NCBI GenBank assembly: GCA_002917075.1
Contig: NTMA01000004.1
Location: 620,001 to 684,000, forward strand
Direction: 5' to 3'
From: Hawksworthiomyces lignivorus
Taxonomy: Eukaryota; Ascomycota; Sordariomycetes; Ophiostomatales; Ophiostomataceae
DNA: 64,000 nucleotides
The notes beneath the pieces were generated by a model that ran no database searches, was not told where the DNA came from, and saw only the letters and a program-made list of their open reading frames with translations. How positions within the stretch are numbered: the stretch's first letter is position 1; the number at the start of each line of letters is the position of its first letter. Positions 46,921 to 57,472 of this stretch are shown here, in pieces. The translations under genes were made by a program, and so were the position numbers.

Positions 46921-48852
46921 TTATGTCGTCAAAAACGCTGTCAACCGCGAATCCCGCTGGTCTGTCTCCAGATCGCCGGTGGAGAAGAGCTCAAATCGGA
47001 TACGCGGCCGGCTGATGCCGAGCTTGTGCACGAGGTGCACGGCCATGTCCAGCATGAACGCCTCGGGCCCGCAGACAAAGTACTCTGTGCTGCCATTGCC
47101 CAAAAACAGCAAATCTTTGCCGTCGTCGGTTGCAGCATCGTAATGGAAGCTGCTGCTGAGCGAGGGCGATGTTGGCGTGGTGGGCGTAGCGGTGCCGTCT
47201 GACGGTGGCGAATCGGCCGCATCTGAAGGCGGTGCGATCAGCTTGCTCAGGTCGACGTGCCCGGAAAATTCGAGAGTCGGAGAAGCAAGAGAGGAGGAGG
47301 CGGCGGAGGCGGCTGAGACGGACATCTCGCTGGTGGCCGACGTGGAACCTGGCCGCTTTGAGGCGCCAAAGGTCGACGGCAGGAAGAAGTTTGGCTGTCT
47401 CGAGCTTCCGGCGGCGCTCCCAGCACCGTTGGCCGCAGTATGCAGAAGGTCCCGCGACCTGCGCGTCACGACTGAGCCCGCCGGCCCAGAGTAGAAGTAG
47501 GCCGTCCGCAGCCGCGGGCACTTGCGCTGCAGGTCCTGGATCTGGCCGGCGAAGACGGGCGGCGCGTAGCGCGAGCCGTGCACGTACGTGACCGCGCGGC
47601 GCGGCTGCGTAGCGGCCACGCTGCTGAGGATGGCCAGCATCGGGGCAGCGCCGATGCCCGCCGAGATGAGCACGAGGGGGACATTGCCATTGCTGCTGCT
47701 GCCGCCGACAAAGGGGCAGCCGCCGGCGGCGGCACTTGCCCCCACACCCAGGCCAAAGGCTGCTGGGTTGTCCATGTTGAGGAAGAACTCGCCCGTCGGG
47801 TGCGAGACCTCAATCGTGTCGCCAACGGCCAGGTGGTCGATCATGGCGTTGGACACCTGGCCCGGGTGGAAGTAAGATGCGGACACGGCGTTGGCGAAGC
47901 GGGTGCCCTCGTCGCGCTTGACGCTGATGCGGTAGCAGTCGGGCCGCCACCGATCGCTGAGCGAGTACTGGCGGGACTGGTAGTAGTAGGGCCGCGGACG
48001 CAGCGGGCGGTGGGCATTGCGGTCGTCGTCCTCGCCACTGGGCGTCGCCTCCGGCAAGAACATGCGTACTGAGACGTACTGGCCTGGGAGGAAGTATGGA
48101 AGGCTGTTGGCGTCGTCAACTTGGCGGCCGTACATTCTGCTGCTGCTGCTCTTGTGCTTGTTCTTCAGGATGTTGATGTTGTTCGTCTTGAGGCGGTTCG
48201 TAAAGTTGCTATACCGGCTGCCGTTGCTGCTAAGGGAGCTTGTGCTGCTTCGGCCAATGCTGGCCGTATCTCTACTGCTGCGGCTACCGTCACCACCACC
48301 GCCGCCACCACCGCCGCCACCACCGTCGGTAGCTGGAACTAGATAAAACGAGTACACGTCTTCCGACTCGGCTACTTTCCTCTCTACCCGGAGTGGCCGC
48401 CAGCTCTGCCAAGAGTCAAACGTGCGGTATAAGTGTGCCTCGCGTCCCATCATCATCCGAGCAAGCACGCAATATGCATCCGTCCAAGCGGCCCGTACCT
48501 CGGGTGTCATGGCAGGGCCCAAGACTTCCTTGAAGGCCCGGATAAGGTACTCTCCTACGATGGCATACTGGTCAGGCTGGATGCCGAGCGAGCAGTGCTT
48601 GTGGCAGATACGTTCCAGCTTCGGGATGAGTTCGCTCGTGTCGGAGATGTTGGCGGCAAAGGCGATGATGATAGATGTGAGGGCCCGCGGCTGACGGCCG
48701 TTCTCTTGGTTGACAGTGTTGAAGTAGTTCTTCAGCTCTGGATGCTCCTGCAGCATGGTGGCATAGAAGATGGATGAGATGCGCTCGCCATGCTCGCGCA
48801 GTGCAGGGATCGTGCTTTGCACGAGCTTTGACTGCTTGTAAGAGAGAGCCAT
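46921..48852 (-). CDS. Flavohemoglobin (nitric oxide dioxygenase) with large low-complexity inserts
   Basis: A single-exon protein of 643 aa, against about 400-450 for typical family members. The N-terminal globin carries the expected haem-pocket residues: Tyr30 (B10), Gln54 (E7), proximal His86 in HKHCSLGI, Tyr96 and Glu138. The FAD domain has RQYSLSD, the flavin-binding RxYSxS motif. The NAD domain has LISAGIGAAPMLAIL and, near the end, EYFVCGPEAFMLDM. Together these convert NO and O2 to nitrate using NAD(P)H. Two inserts explain the extra length: a Gly run plus Ser-rich stretch within the FAD barrel (from about residue 176), and a Ser/Ala/Pro-rich stretch within the NAD domain before STEYFVCGPE. 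All catalytic motifs are kept, so the protein should be active. No clear targeting peptide is seen. Confidence 0.92.
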   Translation of the reverse strand: MALSYKQSKLVQSTIPALREHGERISSIFYATMLQEHPELKNYFNTVNQENGRQPRALTSIIIAFAANISDTSELIPKLERICHKHCSLGIQPDQYAIVGEYLIRAFKEVLGPAMTPEVRAAWTDAYCVLARMMMGREAHLYRTFDSWQSWRPLRVERKVAESEDVYSFYLVPATDGGGGGGGGGGGDGSRSSRDTASIGRSSTSSLSSNGSRYSNFTNRLKTNNINILKNKHKSSSSRMYGRQVDDANSLPYFLPGQYVSVRMFLPEATPSGEDDDRNAHRPLRPRPYYYQSRQYSLSDRWRPDCYRISVKRDEGTRFANAVSASYFHPGQVSNAMIDHLAVGDTIEVSHPTGEFFLNMDNPAAFGLGVGASAAAGGCPFVGGSSSNGNVPLVLISAGIGAAPMLAILSSVAATQPRRAVTYVHGSRYAPPVFAGQIQDLQRKCPRLRTAYFYSGPAGSVVTRRSRDLLHTAANGAGSAAGSSRQPNFFLPSTFGASKRPGSTSATSEMSVSAASAASSSLASPTLEFSGHVDLSKLIAPPSDAADSPPSDGTATPTTPTSPSLSSSFHYDAATDDGKDLLFLGNGSTEYFVCGPEAFMLDMAVHLVHKLGISRPRIRFELFSTGDLETDQRDSRLTAFLTT

Positions 48853-50359
48853 GATCCGGCCAGACTGGAGAGAAGTTGGACAAGGCTGTGAAAGACTAGA
48901 AGAGACCGGGGTATGGGGAATAAAGAAGGGGGGAGAGGAGGAATGCAGATCAGAGCAAAGAATAGGAAGGTTACAAGCAGCACGACATCTTATTGCAAGA
49001 TGCGCGGGAGAGAAGTGATATAAATACTAGTGGCAAGACGACCACAAAGAGCCATGTGCTGTGCTCGTGGATCTATCCTTCTTCAACACGTGGAAACAGG
49101 ACACATGGCCCTGGTGTGCATCAAGGCAGATAGGTGATTTTGTTTCTTACACTTACTTTCCACAATAGCATTTTTTACAAATCGACTCTGGAATTTCAAT
49201 TCACAGAGCTTACACCGGGACGAGGTCCCCCTATGCCCGCATCGAACAATCCGTTTTCTTGCCGCCCTGCATTTCCTCTCGTATGATTTTTCATTTGGTT
49301 CCAGGGTCGACCATGGATAGACGACGGTTTCGTCAGATGTCGCATAAGATGCCCACTGGCATCTTATTAAGGTGAGAGGCAAAAAATAAAATGCAACAGC
49401 AAGCGAGGGCGAAAGCGTTAATAATAGCCTGGCTTAGGTGTAAGAAACAAGTGGATCTAGGTACCTGAGATAGGATTGGTACCCGGAGAAACATAAAAAT
49501 TAATAGTGACAGTGAGACGAGCTTGATTCGCCAATCCACTAGAGGACCACGACGCAAGAGTCTGGCGAGACTAGAAAAGCGGTCTGTGGACACTCCTTGA
49601 AAAAGGATAGTACCTGGAGAAGGGGATCACGATTTGCACGGGAGGGATGGACACCGTCCGGATGTTTGCGGGTACAAGTGGCCCGTTTCTCGTCTAAAAA
49701 CATCTTCTTTTTGTGATGGAGATTCATGAAATTTGACATGTCCCTTTTAACTTCCGGGCCAGGTTCGGTCGCTGATACAGTGGTGTTCGTGCAAGCACCC
49801 AACAGCTCGGAATCCGGAGTCATCATCATGCAGGCAAATGCTCTGTTGGGGGCGAAGGATTAAAAAGAAACAATCCTGCAATGCCGAAAAGGGCAAGTTC
49901 ACCCATAGCCTTGCGGGATTAGCATGCCGAATGTGATGTGCTAAAGAATTTAAGGGATGGACGGCGGCGAAAACTAGGCGAGGAGACAAAATTCAATAAA
50001 CGAAAAGGTGAAAAGACAATGTCAGTCGATTCGCATGCAGCTCCCTCAAGCGTAAACACTAGAGCTCTGAAATTGGTTCACATGAAGCCAAGCAAATTTC
50101 AAAAGCGGATTCCTTGGAAAAACACGACCTTTCGGAAAAGCTAGAAGCCAGGATAAAAAGAGACACAAATTTGGAAACCAGAGAAAAAAGCTCTTCTCAA
50201 CAGGAAAATCGTATGAGACGCGCCTCTCACTCTATCTCTGCAGTACTTGCAGATTGCCGAGGTGCGTAAGATACTTCTTACTCTGCTCCTCTAGGTCGAC
50301 GCAGGAACAATAACAACGAAATTCATGTGCGGCATGTATGTAACTGGACCGTGCCCCGT

Positions 50360-50386
50360 GTATCTTACGTACGATACGTGAGATAC
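50360..50386. repeat. 12-bp inverted repeat / hairpin with 3-nt loop
   Basis: GTATCTTACGTA, loop CGA, TACGTGAGATAC. The arms pair over 12 positions with a single T-G mismatch that would be a wobble pair in RNA. Another copy of one arm (CGTAAGATAC) occurs 95 bp upstream at 50265-50274. Confidence 0.75.
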
Positions 50387-51485
50387 TCCGTCGGGAGTTC
50401 ATTTTGACAGGGCTGGACTGTTAGCCGCCGTTGGAATAAAAGCCGGAGGGATAATAGTTAAAGAAAATTTCTCGCGTGCTCAATTTCCTCTCTCTAGACA
50501 AGGTCTTCTCCTTGGTTTTTGGTTTTAATAATTATAAAAATTTTCTAAACCCCAGAAGGCTGTGCTTGAATCGTATGATTTAGAAAGTCGGAAGATGAAT
50601 AAGTCGAAATACGGGGCTTAAGATCTCCACCTTTCGGTATAGAGAACCCGGCAATTCCTAGCAATTAAGAAGCTTCTTTGGACCAAAAGCAGTGCGAAAG
50701 GGAGAATGCGGAATAATTAATCAAGTTGAAACAGTCCCACGCATTGACGAGAATATGTCAGACAGCTAGGAATATGAATTGAAGGCTGGAACAAAAAGTC
50801 ATCCGCTCGCAAACAAATTGGCTTACTCTTTCTCTTATATTAACGCTAAGCCATCACCGTTAAACATTTTTGCTCCCCCAGTGTGCGGAGTCCTCGCTAC
50901 CAGACCGTAGGTGAGCACTAGGGGCGCTCGGGCAGTAGTAACAAAACGCCGGTACTGCGCAGCGACCGATTGTCCGCTCATCGCCGTTGTAATCCGCCTG
51001 AGGATCCTGACTCACTAATGGTCCCGCTTTGCCTATAATACCCACCTTTCTCCGTAGACAGAGTAGATGAGCTAAATTAAAAAAAGCTCAACTTTGAAAT
51101 TTTGATGAAAGTTGTTTTCCAGGAGCCTTAGAATTTTCTAGACCTCAGGCCTGCTTGGTATTCTGGCAGCAGAGTCGCATTCTTTTTTTTTTTTTTTCTC
51201 CATGTGGACGCTGATCGGCAATTGAGGCAGGTCTCGACGTGGACAAACCAGCTCAAAGCCCTTGTCAAGAGCTAGCCATTGGACAAACAAGGTAGTGTTG
51301 CTAGAAGAGATTGCTGATAAGATCTGAGCTTGAGCAAAAAACTTTTTGCACATCGAGACGAGGGCCAACCAGACAACCGGAAAATATGCGAGACAAACTC
51401 CCCATAAGAACCTCTTGCGTCTCGTGAATTTCGAGTTACATGATCAAAGAGTCGGTATAAATATGAATCTCCGGCGAGTCCTTAT

Positions 51486-51509
51486 CAACTTTCTGTCAGC
51501 AGAAAGTTG
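51486..51509. repeat. Perfect 10-bp inverted repeat / hairpin
   Basis: CAACTTTCTG, loop TCAG, CAGAAAGTTG. The arms are perfectly complementary. It lies within the 7 kb gene-free region, not next to a coding end, and no T run follows it. Confidence 0.8.
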
Positions 51510-54500
51510 TGGACAATTGGAATGAATTCTGTGGCTGCTATTCGGATACGACAGTGCCGATGGTACGCGAAACTCCGTGAGCTTGCCGTGACGAAGCAAT
51601 TTCTATCTTTGTCTCCAATGTCGCTGGAAATCCTGTCTTCGCCCGGAAGAGTGTAGTGCTATCAGCTCCCAGTAAGAGTGATTCGCTGTTCTCCAGTCCC
51701 ACAACTGTGCATTGCATCGTTCAGTCAGCCACACGTCTGAAACGAGGGCGATGTGCGGAAGGGTGAAAGAAAATGGGCCGGGAGAAAAGAATTCTCAAGA
51801 GGACAGCTTTCAGTAAGACAAACGAGGCCATGATCCAAACTCGGATTGCCAAATGCAGCAAGGGAAGATGGAATGTATCGCAAAAAAGATGTGGTTGTCA
51901 ATGGAACGCAAGGTGTATTGCAGTGTGGATATCCCAAAGAAAGACCAATATAACCATCACAGACGAAGTCGTGTACGTTGGTCCTTAGGCAAGACCATGC
52001 CAGAATACGGCCAAGTGTCTACCTCATTTTTTTTTTGGTTTGCTAGCATCTTCTTTCTCACCCTGGTGGACTGCATCTGCAACGCACTCCTTTCAGAGCG
52101 ATCATATCCACTTTCCACGCTGATTGCACTGGTGCAACGGATGTCTACACACGGGGTAGCTTCAGCCGGTATAAGTCCAGTTTGGTGAAGGGGGGAAGGA
52201 GACTGGAGGGATATAATATAGCTATGGGCAGGTCAGGCTCGTGGTGTGTAGTTTCTGTCCAGAAACAACCGTGCTTCCGTCGTGGAGCGTAACCCTATCA
52301 ATGAACCAACACCAGAAGGCAATTGGTTATAAGATCGACAGACGACTTCATGGAACGAATGGGCTGTCAATTTCATCGGAGTACATAGCGTTCTGGGAGG
52401 CGAGAGGTCTAAAATTGTGACGGGAATTCGTGCCAAGTGCCGCTGTGTTCCGTCTTGGGCATCGGCCCAGACTCCCCTCCCAAATCCCCTCCACTTCTTC
52501 TGCTTCCCCTCTCTTTTTCCCTGCCGCTTGAGAGAAGCCGGGTCCCTGGGAATGAACACTAATAGCTCAAGCACGCTCAGGCAAGACGCTCTCATCATAG
52601 CTCTCTCCCATCCGCGGCCACGCGCAAGAGCGCCCTCCCTGCACTTTCGAACCCCACTCACAATGAGCTAGGGGGCCACCTCTGCCTTCCCCGTGCCGTG
52701 GTTGGTTTATCACTAATACGCAGCATGCATAATTAGAGTTGATGGCAGAGCAAGGCCTTCAACGAAGGTGCGCCGAATAAGGTGAACCAGGTTGGATTTT
52801 GGAAACGAGAAAAAGAAAGTCGAAGTGCCCAACTGACCTTCAGAAGGGTATCCCTCGCGACTAGACAAGCGCAGAATATAGCGTATCAGAGGCTCTGTGA
52901 TTGGGCAGGTTGAAGCATCGCTTGTGGCATGGTAGAAGTTGGGCTGCGTGCGTGCATATTCCCTATCCTATTTCCAATCTTTTCCGCTTGCCCTTCCCCC
53001 CCTCTTTTCATTTCCCTTTCTTTCTTTCTCTTCGGGGCTTTTTCCAAGAAGGAGGGGATGCTTTCTATGCTTTGAGCGAGCTAGGGCGTTTATCGGCAGT
53101 TCAGACAGCCCTCTGCAACTTGGCGCTCGGGACACCGTTTCTCTCTCTTCGCATTTAGAACAGCATTCCATCGCAGAGTGTGTCTGCAGGACGTTGTAGA
53201 TGTGGAGTGCATGCATGCAGGTGGCTGGATTTTGTCGGGGCCGCCACGGCGGAGAATATCGACAATGAAGAATATTAAAAGAAAGTGTGATGAGGCCTGC
53301 TAAAGAAAGCTGCGGACAATAAGGCGGGCAGCCCTGTCTGGCTCGCGAATGCCCGATACCCGTTTGCATATCTCTGTGTGAGTGTGTGTACGGCGCACTG
53401 CGCTGATTGATTGTGTTGCGGCCGAGCTGCTATCGATCAGCGGCGCTCGGCAGACTGCCCGCCCTAGCCCTTGTCACGAAGGGAAGCAGAGCAGAGCTGC
53501 GCCTGCTCTGGAGCCTCCTGTGTGTCTCGGTTATCACATCATCTGGAAGGCTCCGTCCAGGATCGGTTAGCAAGATGATTCAGAAAAATGACAATCACAT
53601 TCAATGAGATAAACCAACACACCAACGAAACGACACACAGGAGGCCGCATTTCGAATTCTCAACCGTACCACACAATTCCCATGATTTGAACATTGTCAT
53701 ATCCGGAGCTACAAGACTCTGCGGTACGGAAGGAGAGTTCCCTCGGTATCTTGCGAGGCTCCATCCCCGCAGCTCGACAGTCGGTGGTCGTTGCTCTCTT
53801 GCTCTCGGTTCCGACGCTTTAAGTCACTCACTTCAAGGGACACCTGACTGACAGGACCTTCACTAAATAGATTAGCATTTGTTCAACTAGCAGACATGAT
53901 TAAATTTAATAAAAAACTAAAAAAAGACGCTGCCCGCACCTCTTTCTGCCAGCGTTACTCAGTGCTTTGTGATATGCAAATTCGGTGCCTTCGGCCGGAC
54001 TCACAACGCAGTTTGGCACGATATGTTAGCGCATGTGCACAAAATAAGTAAAGACGCTAAGAGATGGGGAGACTGGAGAAGCTGGAGAAGCAAACTAGAC
54101 TAATAAGCGTCCCTAGATCAAAAAGACAGGCGTAAGCGGATTGCCAAAAAGGGTAATCCGGTGTTGTTCGAGGCAAAATTCTGCAATAAAGACGACCATC
54201 ATGAGAAAAGGAAGACGAAAGGACGGTGGATCTGGGAGTGCGAAAAACGAGAGCGGAGATCTAGCTAAGAGTGCGCGTAACTGCATCCGCACGGGTTGAT
54301 GGAAAACTGCCTCTCACCTAGGCGCCTCCTGTTGGTTGGAGCTCGCATCTCAGCCAGACCCAGATCGTTCTGTTTTCTTGGTATTCCCCTGTTTTATTTT
54401 GCTTTGCCCGCCGCACACTTACAGCCACCACTGGACAGTTGAACGAAATTTCGCTCGCGCCAACGTTGACAGAAGCTGGTACGATGTCGTTTCTGTGTCT

Positions 54501-55710
54501 CACTGTCCAGCAAAGCCACTTTGTCTCTCCTCGTAGCTTATTTGCTGTGCAGTGCTTTGGTGGGAGAGGCTGTTGGTGGAGTCACATTCTCTCTGCATGC
54601 TGCACTGCGCTGCGCTGTGCTGCACTGCACTTTGCATTCTGCTACTCTGCTCTCTTCTTCCATGTACGCGAATTCTGGGCTCCCCTATCCGAACAGAGCC
54701 AGGCCATGCAAAGCGATCTGTCCTCCCAGTGGAGGTGCAGTGCAGTCTCGCTCCCACATCCTGGGTACCTCATATGTCCGATTGCATGATTATCGATGTG
54801 TGGTCCACCTCTCCTTTCGCGGCTCTTTTCTGCCTCCCTGCTATTTCCGTCCTCTTGCGCGTACCTCTCCTTCTCCATTGATTCTTCTCTGGGGCTAGAT
54901 TCCACATTGGCCCAGGCCCGCATGGCAATCCTGTGAGCAACATGTCGCACTATCTCTTATGAGTCTTTCCGTAGCTCTGCTGTCCTCGTAATCACCCTTC
55001 CAGCCCTCCAATGGAAAGAGATAGTCCTCTGCCTAGCTTGGTGTAGCCCGAGAGGATAGACAACATCGAGCAGCATTGGACAGCATCCCCCCTGTCGGTA
55101 TTCATTGTCACCGATTCGGCTGTCTGGCCAAGCAGTGCGCGCAGCACAATCACTGATTGTATTTGTGCGAGGGGTGAATTGATTGCTTATGGGCCGCCAT
55201 GCCGACTTTGATATCATCGAAAGAAGAAAGAGATGCCGCCGACCTTCCCCTATTCTTCCACTAAGAGGGACAATTAAAAAAAAGGACAGGCATTAAGCTA
55301 GTGAAATGGGTAAAGGAGCTAAATACGGAAATATTCAATGGTGTGCGCCAGGGAAGGTGTGAGCGGGGTGCTAGCAATTATGTTTGGAGGGCGGAGGAGG
55401 CGGCGGAGGAACCGCAGTGCGAGAGGCGAATGACGTTGATCGAGCCTTCTAGGCCGGTTTGCTCTTCTAGCCCTCTGCAACTTGCCCTCTCTTTCCTCGT
55501 CTCCTGTCCTCTCTATAGGTATGCTAATAGATTGGATGTTGTTTGTTCTTTCCTTTTACGAAATAGTAAATCAATGGAGGAAAAATGTAAGCCGGCAGGA
55601 TCGAGGACCCCCTTTTCGGTCGCTCTTTACTTTTTTCACTCAACCCTCTCATCTGTCTCACAAATCCCTAGCTAGAAGAGAATAAATAGTGTACGTCAGT
55701 CCCTCGTCCA

Positions 55711-55770
55711 TCTTCTGGATTTCTCGTTTCTATCTCCTCTTCTCTCTCTTTCTCTCTCTTGTCCTCTCAT
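55711..55770 (+). promoter_or_regulatory. CT-rich tract upstream of the SDR gene
   Basis: A run dominated by TCTCTC and TTTCTC about 210-265 bp before the SDR start codon. It fits a fungal pyrimidine-rich core promoter for that gene. Confidence 0.4.
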
Positions 55771-55850
55771 TAATCAATACACTCGTTAGTTCCATATCTC
55801 CTCTGTATTCCTCTTTCAGTTCTTTCCAGAATCGAGTGTAAACGACAAAT

Positions 55851-55864
55851 TTCCTAATTAGGAA
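55851..55864. promoter_or_regulatory. 14-bp perfect palindrome in the SDR promoter or leader
   Basis: TTCCTAATTAGGAA is perfectly self-complementary and lies about 115 bp before the SDR start codon. It could be a dimeric factor-binding site; no factor is assigned. Confidence 0.35.
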
Positions 55865-55977
55865 GGACAGCACCCGTGCTCATATTGTGACCTATCGTCG
55901 GCACTCTTCACCTTCACCTCAGCCACAACTTCTGTCCTCACACTTACACCCACATCAACAAAACATATCAATAAAAA

Positions 55978-57055
55978 ATGGCATCCCTCAACCGCATCTC
56001 TCGCGCTCTTTCGGGTGCTTCTTTGGCCTCCTCTCTGGGCCGTTCCATCACTGCCACCACCTCTGCGGGCTTCGTCCCGGCTGCTGGCCAGGCTGTGCGG
56101 AACCAATCCACTGCAACCGGTCTCCTGCCGGAATTCAGCCTCAAGGACAAGGTCGTCGTGGTCACTGGCGGCGCTCGCGGCCTCGGCCTTGTCCAGGCTG
56201 AGGCTCTTCTCGAGGCGGGGGCGCGAGGTAAGTCAAATATGCGACTATCAAAAATCTAATTTAGAGAATTTTTTCGTCTGACTGCAATGACATCAGTGCA
56301 CGCCCTCGACCGCCTCCCGGAGCCGTCTCCCGACTTTGCGCGGGTGGCCAAGCGTGCCAAGGAAGAGCTCAACACCCAGCTGACCTACCACGTCATCGAC
56401 GTGCGGGAGGAGCAGAAGCTGAACGAATTGATCCAGTCCATCGCCGACGAGAAGGGCCGCTTGGATGGCCTCGTAGCTGCCGCCGGCATCCAGCAGGAGA
56501 CGCCGGCCCTGGAGTACTCGGCCGCTGATTTCGATAGACTGCTCGGAGTGAACGTCACCGGCGTCTTCCTGACGGCGCAAGCAGTGGCCCGGCAGATGGT
56601 TCGCCTCAAGCAGCCCGGCTCTATGGCGCTGATTGCGAGCATGAGCGGCACTGTTGCCAACCGGGGCCTGATCTGCCCGTAAGTGCCAGTCATGATGACG
56701 ATGCTCAAGAAGCAATAGAACGATGATGGGCCATTTTATTTACTGACAAATATTCAGGGCTTACAACTCGTCCAAGGCGGCTGTTCTCCAGCTCGGGCGC
56801 AACCTGGCTTCGGAGTGGGGTGAGCACGGCATCCGTGTAAACACCATCTCGCCCGGCTACATCGTCACGGCCATGACTGAGGCTCTGTTTGACAAGTACC
56901 CCGAGCGGCGCGGTGACTGGGCCAACGGCAACATGCTGGGCCGCCTCAGCACGCCCGAGGAGTACCGCGGTGCAGCTGTTTTCCTGCTGAGCGATGCCAG
57001 CAGCTTCATGACTGGCAGCGACTTGCGGATTGACGGCGGCCACTGTGCTTGGTAA
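55978..57055 (+). CDS. Short-chain dehydrogenase (sorbose/xylulose reductase type), probable mitochondrial
   Basis: Three exons, 55978-56227, 56297-56678 and 56758-57055, give 309 aa. Introns 56228-56296 and 56679-56757 have GTAAGT donors and CAG acceptors (TACTGACA branch in the second). The N-terminus (MASLNRISRALSGASLASSL and onward) is Arg/Ser/Ala-rich without acidic residues, a good mitochondrial presequence. The core then shows VVTGGARGLGL (cofactor loop), GLVAAAGIQ (NAAG-type), a Ser in IASMSG, the catalytic AYNSSK Tyr-x-x-x-Lys, and SPGYIVTAM. It ends with FMTGSDLRIDGGHCAW. Classical SDRs of this type reduce ketoses such as L-sorbose, xylulose or fructose with NADPH; the exact sugar is not readable. 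It is convergent with Noc2. Confidence 0.87.
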
Positions 57056-57472
57056 GATGGCGATCTGCTAGGCAGAAAATTTAGAAGCATAGCGATGAAA
57101 GAGATAAAACTGAGGGCCACTAAGAGAAGCTCTTCGTGGCTAGTAAGTAGCAGTGGCCAGGAACGAGAGGGTATTCCTCGTCCGGCCGGCTCATTGGAAG
57201 GAAAATAAATGGGAGGCTGGCCTGTTCGGCTTGTGTGTTTTGTGCAAATCTCTTTCACTCAGCCCTGGCCTTTGATTTACCATTACACCCATGTTTTGTC
57301 GTTGATTTTCGTAGACATCTTAGCAGCAATTGTTTTCACTAATGACCGATAATAATGAAAAGTTTCTTGCAAAAGAAATAGAAAACATATGCCATTTGCG
57401 GTGCTAGAGACCTTTTGTGCTACAAACTTTTGAGCTACAATATACATTGCTCCACGTGACACTACAAGCAGT
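57056..57472. other. Convergent 3' spacer
   Basis: About 420 bp of AT-rich sequence holding the SDR and Noc2 3' ends. No gene was seen. Confidence 0.55.

Larger units (their letters stand above)
48853..55977. other. 7.1 kb divergent gene-free region
   Basis: This lies between the start of flavohemoglobin (reading left) and the start of the SDR (reading right). The longest open frames are about 140 codons and lack bias or motifs. It contains two clear hairpin-forming inverted repeats (50360-50386 and 51486-51509), a T-rich tract at 51183-51200, a 14-bp palindrome at 55851-55864, and a CT-rich stretch at 55711-55770 close to the SDR start. No RNA gene was recognised. Confidence 0.6.
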
